From Kalaharituber pfeilii (taxonomy: Eukaryota; Ascomycota; Pezizomycetes; Pezizales; Pezizaceae), in the NCBI GenBank assembly GCA_015179045.1, contig WHUZ01000017.1, positions 744,001 through 808,000 of the forward strand: 64,000 nucleotides of DNA, read 5' to 3'. The translations under genes were made by a program, and so were the position numbers. The notes under the pieces are model-generated. The model made no database searches and was not told the DNA's origin. It worked only from the letters and a program-made list of their open reading frames with translations. Shown one piece after another: positions 55,913-64,000 of this stretch. The number at the start of each line of letters is the position of its first letter. Within the stretch, counting starts at the first letter, position 1.

Positions 55913-58576
55913 CTACTCTGTCATGCCCATTCTGGGAAGCTGTACATTGTGGTGTACAGCCATCTTTATGAACCATATTGGTGTCAACCCTGCCATCTGC
56001 GAGCAGCAGTTCGACCACCTTTTCATGTCCCTAGAAACTGCTGCATACAGTGGTGTCCAACAATTTTTGTCAGCCGTATTGACATTGACTCTATCATCGG
56101 CCAGAAGCAGTTCAACCACGTGATGGTACCCCTGTTGCGCGGCTATAAACAATGGTGTACAGCCATCTTCGTGAGCCATATTCACATCGACTCTATTGTC
56201 GGCCAGCAGCAGTTCGACCACTTCGTTATGTCCCTGATGAGCTGCTGCGTACAGTGCTGTACAGCGATTTTTGTCTCCCATATTGACATCAACTCTACCA
56301 TGCGCCAGCAGCAGTTCGACCACCTTGTTAAGTCCTTGGTGGGCTGCTGCATAGAGTGGTGTGCAGCCATTTTTGTCAGCCTTATTGACGTCAACTCTTT
56401 CATCAGCTAGCAGCAATTCGACCACCTGGTTATGTCCTCGATAAGTTGCAGCATACAGTGGTGTATTGTAACCATTTTTGTCCGCCATATTCACATCAAC
56501 TCGGTGGTCCGCCAGTAGTAGTCTGACAACCCTGTCATGTCCCCGATGAGCTGCTGCATACAGTGGTGTACAGCGATTGATGTTGGCCATATTCACATTA
56601 ACTCTGTTATCTGCAAGCAGCAGCTCGACCACTTTCTCGCATCCGTTCCAAGTTGCCGTATTTAGTGGTGTCCAACCATCCTTCTCAGCGCTATTGATAT
56701 TAACTCTCTTGTCTGCCAGCAGCAGCTCTACCACTTTGTCCAACCCATTCGAAGCGGCTGTATACAGTGGTGTACAGCCATTTTTGTCAGCCATATTGAC
56801 GTCAAGCCTATCATCTGCCAGCAGCAGTTCAACCACCTTGTCATGCCCCTGACGAGCTGCCGTATACAGTGGTGCCCAACCATCCTTGGTAGCCAGATTA
56901 ACATCAGCTCTCTTGTCTGCCAGCAGCAGCATGACTACATCGTCAAGCCCATTCGAAGCAGCTGTATTCAGTGGTGTCCAGCCATCTTTGTCAGCCAGAT
57001 TGACGTCTACTCTATCATTTGCCAGCAGTACCTCAACCACTTTGCTATGCCCATCCAGAGCTGCTCTATACAGTGTTGTACAGCCGTTCTTGGTAGCCAG
57101 ATTGACGTCAACTCTATTGTCTGCCAGCAGAAGTTCGACCACCTGGTAATGTCCCTGATGCGCCGCTGCATACAGTGCTATACAGCCATTCTTGGTAGCG
57201 ATATTGACATCAACTCGATCATCGGCTAGTAGCATGTTGACGACCTTGTAATGTCCATTTCGAGATGCTGCGTACAGTGGTGTCCTGCCATCGGTGGTAG
57301 CCAGATTGATGTCAACTCTTTCGTCTGCCAGCAGCAACTTGACCACTTTGTCACGTCCATCCAGAGCTGCTCTATACAGTGGTGTCCAGCCATCCGCATT
57401 AGCCATATTGACATCAACTCTATCATTTACTTGTCGCAGCTCGGCCACTTTGCCATTTTCCTGCTGAGCTGCTGCATACAGTGTTTCAACTTGGTACGGC
57501 TTTGAGTCCCAAAGATCGGATAAACAAATAGGTAGCTCAATGCCCGAGATCTCTGAAATCGAGAGATCACCCCAGCTCATGTTTGAAACCGTTGACCAGG
57601 TACAACCTCTTGTGGAGCTACTGCCAGAAAATGTAGAGTAAGCATCGTCGGTCAAGCACCACTTCTGAATGCGCTTATAGGGTCTTGAATTTCTTAGGTC
57701 GTCTATAAACGATGGTAGCCTTGATCGCATATATCGTAAGGATAATGTCATTTGAGGTGTTTCTGCTGTTCTGGATGGTGCAGGCGCATCATTATTGTCA
57801 TTGGAGGTGCAGTCATACTTGGAATCATCTGTAGACGATACTATGTTTGTAACCGGGACTCGAATGTCGCCTGTCGCAGAATCGATTTTATCGCTGATTG
57901 GAGGATTCTGGTAGCTGATAGCTTCTCGCGACTGGGTGGAGATCACATGGTTGGATCCTAAGATTTGAGCAACTGCTTCCTGCAATTTCCCAACATTTTC
58001 AAAAGCTTCTGCTGTCGTATGGCTGTGCCAGAATCAGTTTTTTCTGCATCCCAAAAGCAAAGGTGACAGAGTTAATGCTGTAAGGGTCTTGACTTACCAT
58101 TGAATAATACTCAGCATTAAATTCAAACTTAATTTGTGCCGCTGGAGGTCCTCAATAAAGACTGCAACTTCTGCTTCCTTCCACAGTGCCCATTTAATCT
58201 TCTCGAACAAAAGCCTTGTTTTCTTTGCTGGAGATCGCATATGGCTTGAATCACTAATCCCCATTGCCTTACTCACATACTTGTCGAGGTTGGAAGTGAT
58301 CAACACACATCCAGTCAACGTTATGCCAAGGTGGTGAATGGATAACATTTTTAATGTACTTTGGTTTGCAATCTTAGTGGTCCCAGAAATGAACAGCTGG
58401 ATCTGACTGAAGATGGCATTCATATCTTGCATTTCTTCTATTAGGCGGTTGATAGATTTTGGCGCCTGTTTTCCTCGCACTCCACAATCATAGAGATCCT
58501 TCAGCATGCTTACAATCTTTGCTGAGATTGTAATGAGGCCGACAATTGAAGCGGCTATAGATACCGGATCGGACAT
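55913..58576 (-). CDS. Ankyrin-repeat protein with a fungal N-terminal (HeLo-like) domain
   Basis: Exon 1 is 58576-58098 and exon 2 is 58022-55913, joined by a 75-nt GTAAGT...CACAG intron, giving 862 residues. The first ~160 residues (MSDPVSIAASIVGLITISAK to KLSLNLMLSIIQ) match the helical N-terminal domain (PF17111/HeLo-like type) found on fungal STAND and ankyrin proteins. A Ser/Asp-rich linker follows. About 15 ankyrin repeats of 34 residues come next (core PLYAAAHQGHNKVVELLLAD, RVDVN). No NACHT domain lies between, so it is a short receptor- or effector-like form. Near 56030 a 1-nt loss shifts the frame; the lost frame still encodes GHEKVVELLLADGRVDTN, so about two terminal repeats were cut off. 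It may still be functional. Confidence 0.82.
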
Positions 58577-59789
58577 TGGGCTGCTCTGGTATACTAGTTG
58601 GACGTAAAGGGTGGTCCAGTGGATGTTGGTGGATGCAGTGTGATCGTGCGGGAGAGAATGGAGTCAGGGAATTCCAGCGCCGACCACGGGAAGTTCGGAA
58701 TCACTAAGCGGGGTTTGATCTGTTGCGAATCAAGCCTCTCGTGAAAAAGTATGATTTGCGGACGGCCAGCTTGTAACCTACCATCCGTTACCAAGTCAAA
58801 TGCCGTCTGTTGTCTCACACTCGCTTTGCCCAATAATTGGAGTTGCTACTCAATTGTCTCGGTTTCGGCCAGTGGTGCAAAGCGCCAGCTAATCAAAAGC
58901 CTTTTTTTCTTCTTTTTCAAAAAATTCAGAGAGCCCCTCTTGCAACGAATCGTCATCAGGGCGGGATCACAAGGCTGAAAGGTTGCTGCAATGCGACTAG
59001 ACGAGGAGTTATTGATAGCAACCGAATTGGGAGCTGCAGCTTGCAGCAATCGGAATCCATCTTTGGTAGAGCTCATGATTCGCGGAACTAGTAGAGTTCA
59101 TGATGTCACGCAGCGCTCGCAGCGTCAGTGGAGGCCCATCGCAACGCCTTGTATGCCGTCTGTGCAGCATATCTACCACATGAAATACGCTAGTGTGGAC
59201 TCAAATTTGTTACATGATGTTGTAAGCTGAATATCCAATGATGTACTGTACTCAGTACTCGAGTACTCGGAAAGTGTGTGGAAATATGCAGCATTAAGGA
59301 AGTCACGTGCACCAAGTGGGTACTTTGTTCCACCGGGATATCGCGCAATGCCTGATGAGGTTAGAATATGAAAGTATTGCATGTGTAAGTAATTTAATCT
59401 TACATGCTTATACGTTAAGTATATACAAATTGTACACCACATTATATCTTACCAAATATAGAAAGAGCATGCTATCACCCAGATTCCCAATAATAGCGTA
59501 GAGTCTTAGATCTGTCAAAATATTTCATCGCCATATTATTTGGCTCTGAGAATCCTTTTCCAAGGCTATTCATCCCCCATTGGCCCGATTCCTTCCATTA
59601 CCATCAAATTACTGCTGTTTCCAAATATTTTTAGTCACTACTTTCTGTCACGGTGCTCATATCAGAACCAAACTTGGTACATATGGTGTTAAGCATATGG
59701 GGAACTATAATCAAGCACGTCATCAGTCTAGCTGCTCTATGTCCAGTTTGAAAAACAGCAGATGCATGTTGCCTAAGGAGGTATATCTG
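58577..59789. other. No recognisable gene; promoter side of the ankyrin gene
   Basis: Open frames are short and without motifs. The first few hundred bases should contain the promoter of the minus-strand ankyrin gene. Confidence 0.4.
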
Positions 59790-60319
59790 TGTACTTGGGG
59801 TACCGGAAAGTCTGGCGAATTATGCAGCGCCAAGGTACTCACGTGCACCTGCCCAGGTACCTCCATTCGTACAGAGAACTGAACTAGTGGTAGGCTCAAA
59901 ATTAGTACACCTCGAGTAGTTGCCGGAGTGCTACAATAAATAAATAAATAAAAAATGGCCTATACAATGAGATAACCACTCTTCATCAACTCAATAGCCT
60001 TCAATTATATTTCCAGCTTGGCAACTATAGTCTCCTACTATTTTATAATTGATAGTACCTCCACAAGCTTGATAGCTTGCTGCCGGGTAGACCACTTCCA
60101 CTGTCTCAGCTTGAGGCAATGCCTTATAAGTTTTCTATGTCTGGTATTATATATATTATATTTACATCTTACGATTGCAAGAGTCTTTGAATAGATTATG
60201 GCAGTCCGTTTTATTTTCTTTCCAGGTATATGATTACAGAACTTCGGGTGTGAGAATTTTTTGATGGTTGTGTGGTTGCGGTGGTTGCATGTTTGACTTT
60301 CCCGGCACCCTCGAGTACA
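59790..60319. mobile_element. TIR element E1, copy 3, full length (530 bp)
   Basis: It starts TGTACTTGGGGTACCGGAAA and ends TTTCCCGGCACCCTCGAGTACA, inverted termini with a few differences. No transposase is encoded and a target duplication is not evident. This is the most complete copy of the family. Confidence 0.8.
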
Positions 60320-60343
60320 TTACACCAAGCCATCCTCTAATAA

Positions 60344-60616
60344 ATGCAAACTAAGGTGTCAGATTATGTTACAAGCATTATTCTACAGTTTCATAATACT
60401 CGGACATCGATTGCAGTAACTACTGCGAAAGCTCTCATGCTCCGAAGTGCGCAATATTCCGGTAGACCACAGTACTTCAGTGTTCCTATGAAAACTGCAG
60501 CCCCGATAGGCTCAAGACTGACACGTAGTGGCAAGTTGAGTATTAACTGGGGTGGAGCTGCATTAACAATAAACAATGGATTCTACACTAACTACAAATT
60601 TGACAGTACTCCGTAA
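60344..60616 (+). other. Unassigned 90-residue open frame
   Basis: The frame (QFHNTRTSIAVTTAKALM, then TRSGKLSINWGGAALTINNG) starts 25 bp after E1 copy 3. It has a protein-like mix of residues, but I do not recognise it. A GTAAGC right at its end could be a donor. It could equally be chance. Confidence 0.2.
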
Positions 60617-61913
60617 GCATGCATTCCTTGACCGCCCTTTATTTTGCCAACTGGGTGGTTTTCTACTAGTTTCATGCCGATATGTATACAGCTCTCTCTC
60701 GAAGTGACAGTCTTTCATGTCGGTTTCAAAATCTCGATTTCTATTTTCTTAGTAATACTTTATATGTCATTAGGCGATGCCAGAGTCTATCGGGAACATG
60801 CAATATTTTTTTTTGTTATTCTATTCTATATGAGCTTTTCATGTGTATCAGTGTCGTCATGTATGTTTTTAAATCTTTGGAAATGTCAATGTAAGTTTCC
60901 AATACAAGAATCTCCACAAAATTGTCGGCCTTCTTCGACACCACTGTTGACCCAAGAGCAGCTGAATGCCTTGGCACTGCATTGTTCACCATGCTCTGCG
61001 TACAATCACCAGTAGTCCGCGCAGGCTCTCTCAAACAAGGTTAGGTCATATCATGTATATACGATGGCAAGAATATGTTCTAAACATTGTTCCGGACGAC
61101 TCCCAATCGTAGCCTAGGCGATTGGTGACCGCAAAATTACGACTCCAACTTTGCCATGGATTCAGATTTACTCTATTTGTCAGGAACTAAAGAGTAGATG
61201 GTTGTAAGAGGAATGTTCTGCGGCAAGCTAGTTAGTCCGGCATGGGACAATTATTAAGAAACAGTCACAAAATAGGCCGGTACTTGAGAATCTGCAAAAA
61301 GAGGCCTCCACCTCTGCCACCTCCATCTGTACCACTTCCGCTCCTCCACCTCCGACAGCCGATGTGGCAACCTGCTCCTTCACCGCTCACTCTCTACACC
61401 CCCCCAATCTCGAACGATCCACTGCCACTCCGACAGCCTCCTCCCTGCATCTATAATGCACTATTCTCTGCTAAGTCGACTACTTCCTGACTAAAGTATA
61501 TGACACGAGCAAAAGGCGCCTGTGAAGGCGCCTGTGAAGGCACGTGTGAGCGCGAGGACTGAGCGAGCGCGGCAGTAAACTGTGCTTTCATTGAATGAAT
61601 TTAATTAAGCTCTCCTTTCGCTTTGCTAAGGTATCGATCAGTTCGCATCATACTGGACTTTATTGGCAAAGGTTGGTAAAGTATTCGGACACCAGCGCAC
61701 CGTATGCATTAGGCCTGGTTACGAGAACAGCATTAGGCATACTTTGTAGTAGTAGTATTAGTCTCATGCCAAGATCTATCTTTGTCAGCACGAAGCATTA
61801 CTAAGTTGATCTTCGACCGACCTCTTTCCTTCTTCACACAGCTATAGCGACCCCTTCTGAAACTAAGTAAGCCTTCTACAATCTAACCACAGTACAATCA
61901 AGACCAAGCCCCT
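60617..61913. other. No recognisable gene
   Basis: Short frames only. At 61511-61560 a GC-rich stretch repeats GAAGGCGCCTGT and then GAGCGCG words. Its function is unknown. Confidence 0.4.
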
Positions 61914-62230
61914 TTGCCCATTTCCCACTTCATGATATCACCCGGTGGATCCCTGAATGTCCTTAAATCGTTCCGAGGTTCGCAACGTTTTCTTATACCT
62001 GAACAAATTGTGGCAGTCGGCGGGTTAGTCCTGGACCAACATATTACTCTAAAGGATTTCTATCGATTTATTCAAAGCCTGATCATCCCACATGTTCCTA
62101 TCGACCTCATGCCTTCTCTAAGCGAATCAGTGTTTCATGTTTCATGCGTGCTGCTGTTGAGCTTCTCGGAAATCACAATAACACGCTTCTCGAACCTGGA
62201 GAAGATGTAGTTCTGCCTACACATTCAGCA
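61914..62230 (+). pseudogene. Hypothetical coding remnant with one frameshift
   Basis: The frame gives ISPGGSLNVLKSFRGSQRFL and PEQIVAVGGLVLDQHITLKD, then, near 62140, coding-like sequence shifts to another frame (MRAAVELLGNHNNTLLEPGE). A GTAAGT follows at 62231. The residue mix on both sides of the shift suggests an exon broken by one indel. The family is not recognised. Confidence 0.35.
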
Positions 62231-62512
62231 AGTAAGTTAACTCCATCCCACACAGGACTATTATCTTACGTTCAAATGAGTAACGTCACTGACCGGGATC
62301 CGGCGCATTACCGGGATCCGGCACACTTCCGGAATTAAAACAACAGTCTCCTGTAAGGCCAAATATTCATAGAAGATGGCCAAATTGTACATACAGCTTG
62401 GAGAGCTATAGGAAAGTAACTTCCGCACCTCAGTTAGCCAATTGTAAATTTTGAACCATACTCCATGATGGTAATTGCCCAATTAGGCATCTGCACCTTA
62501 TGCAGGTATAAA

Positions 62513-62760
62513 ATAGCTGTTACGGAGGTGGTAAACGCAGAGAGTTACCGTCCGCCAGGCCAAAAAGACACTTGACTAGCGATACTCGCTAGTCCTCTGC
62601 GTAGCTCATATAGCACTCATTATGCGACTGCAGCGCCTTTCCGGCTTGTCGCATGTCGCTTACGTCGCATATGCGCATTTCGTATGCGCTTGCATTTTTC
62701 GCTTTTCGCGCGCTCTACCGGCCGCCCACACTACGGTCGCGGTGAACCCGTAACAATAGC
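62513..62760. repeat. Solo LTR-like element, 238 bp, 5-bp TSD
   Basis: The element 62518-62755 has perfect TGTTACGG...CCGTAACA ends and is flanked by ATAGC on both sides. It is the longest member of the family and contains GCATATGCGCATTTCG and GTCGCATGTCGCTTACGTCG words. Confidence 0.85.
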
Positions 62761-63811
62761 AGGATGACGATTTAAGATCTGGAGCAAGTGCATATACCTT
62801 CTATAGTATGTACTTGAGAGATCTGAAATGTTTTAGGATAATTGGATAATATATGGAATCAGTAGTAAGCTAATATCCATAGGTATAATTTCACTGCTAA
62901 AAGTGAAACGGATAAAGCTTGTGTGTGACGTCAGAGGTCAAGAAATGGCATGAATTGCTAAAGATGTTTCCGAGCCTCCATGGCCTCATATAATTAAGTA
63001 CTCCTACGCAATATGTCGAGTGATTGGGGTTTTATGCATAGTGCTCATGTGCCAAAATCAGCAGCCAATGCTGTAATCTATTCAGAAAATATCTTCCTAT
63101 ACATATATTATACCAGAACATGTCACCACTCACTGATATGCTATAATTTGGCAAAAGAAATGTGCGAAAACTAATTTACTATATTCTCCCATGCTCTGGC
63201 TTTAATTTAAGCCCACCTGAGTGCCATTTGCATTCACAAGAGCTTTATCCGTTGTGCCGTAAATTAAATCTGGGTGGTTTCCCGGTGATGGGCAGTTTCT
63301 AGGTGAAACACTCTAGGCGATGAAATTGCCACCCGCATGGCATTAAGTGGAATTATTGGCCGTATATGGACTTGTATTGGCATATACTCTTTTGTACTAT
63401 GCAGTATACTCCCGTTATACGCATACCCTCGGTAATATTCCTATAATGAATATATTCTTGAATTGAGAGACACTAAAATACATATGGAGGTCTAAGATAT
63501 AAGAGAAGTGGATAAGAGCAGGTGTGATGTCAGTGGTACATAGATGAGAGTGGGGAAGTGAAGGGGAAGAGGGGGGGGGGGGGGAGTGGGATGCAGGCGA
63601 CGAGAGAGATGCGGATGAAGGAGGAGGTACAGGTACAGAAAAGGGGGGTGGATTTAGATTCCGCATACTCTGTATCATAAGTCTACCTCTCCAACGTTTT
63701 CCTGAGAGTACCTTTTTTCTTAAGAAAAATATATTGGTGCTTGACCTTCGAGGGACCTGTCCTGCTGGCACTTCCTATAGTCAACCCTGTGTCGTACAGC
63801 CAGCTAGCGTT
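62761..63811. other. No recognisable gene
   Basis: AT-rich, with a G-rich run at 63572-63586. The minus-strand 118-residue frame at 63415-63771 is Pro/Ser low complexity. Confidence 0.4.
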
Positions 63812-63880
63812 CTGAACCATATTGGCATCAACTCTATCGTCTGCCAGCAGCCGTTTGACCACCTGTCATATCCCTGCTAA
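63812..63880 (-). pseudogene. Isolated ankyrin-repeat fragment
   Basis: On the minus strand this reads VVKRLLADDRVDANMV, preceded by a stop. It closely matches the terminal, frameshifted repeat of the ankyrin gene near 55970. It is a single-repeat relic, perhaps the edge of another paralog outside the window. Confidence 0.6.
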
Positions 63881-64000
63881 GTCGCTCCGTGCGATGTTGG
63901 TTGAAGTGCTGACGAGAGGACGAGCGATAAGGCTTAAATATACAAGTTGCATACAAGGGCAGAATAACAGAATGTTCTCTACGAGAGATGTCATTAACAT

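Overview
The window looks like a transposon-rich stretch of a filamentous ascomycete genome. The evidence is short GT-AG introns (about 50-130 nt), fungal-type STAND receptors (NWD/NACHT_N-NACHT-ankyrin), fungal Ty3/Gypsy and tyrosine-recombinase retrotransposons, and hAT-, pogo- and MITE-like repeats. Pezizomycetes (truffle or morel relatives) would fit, but nothing in the sequence proves the order.

Layout. 0-5 kb: repeats, then a 3'-truncated Gypsy element (5' LTR, gag, broken protease-RT). 7.2-8.8 kb: a three- or four-exon gene with a zinc-finger-like motif. 9-10.1 kb: a TIR element and a C-rich minisatellite. 10.1-21.7 kb and 30.2-42.5 kb: two diverged copies of one ~12 kb segment, each ending in an NLR-like gene. 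Copy A (16.5-21.5 kb) is a pseudogene with frameshifts and a hAT-like insertion. Copy B (37.0-42.2 kb) reads as an intact nine-exon, 1547-residue NACHT-ankyrin protein with very homogeneous repeats. 21.8-30.1 kb, between the copies: degenerate coding remnants, a near-complete DIRS-type (RT-RNase H-tyrosine recombinase) retrotransposon and a fold-back pogo/Fot1-like relic. 42.5-46.4 kb: repeats and one small zinc-ribbon-like ORF. 46.77-52.76 kb: a 6-kb element with perfect 77-bp TIRs and a perfect 9-bp target duplication. It carries three tandem arrays, a RecQ-like helicase fragment and dozens of CATCTCCG/CGGAGATG motifs, and it sits inside an older MITE. 53.8-54.4 kb: an RNase H protein. 55.9-58.6 kb: a second ankyrin receptor-like gene with a fungal N-terminal domain. 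The remainder is repeat-derived or featureless.

The host genes with a recognisable role are the STAND/ankyrin proteins. By analogy with characterised fungal NLRs they may act in non-self recognition, which fits the near-identical, tandemly duplicated repeats in copy B. The most unusual signal is a family of ultrashort retroposons: a body of about 38-41 nt, an A-tail and 10-14-bp target duplications. At least five copies have clear duplications, and one lies in an intron of copy A where copy B keeps the empty site.
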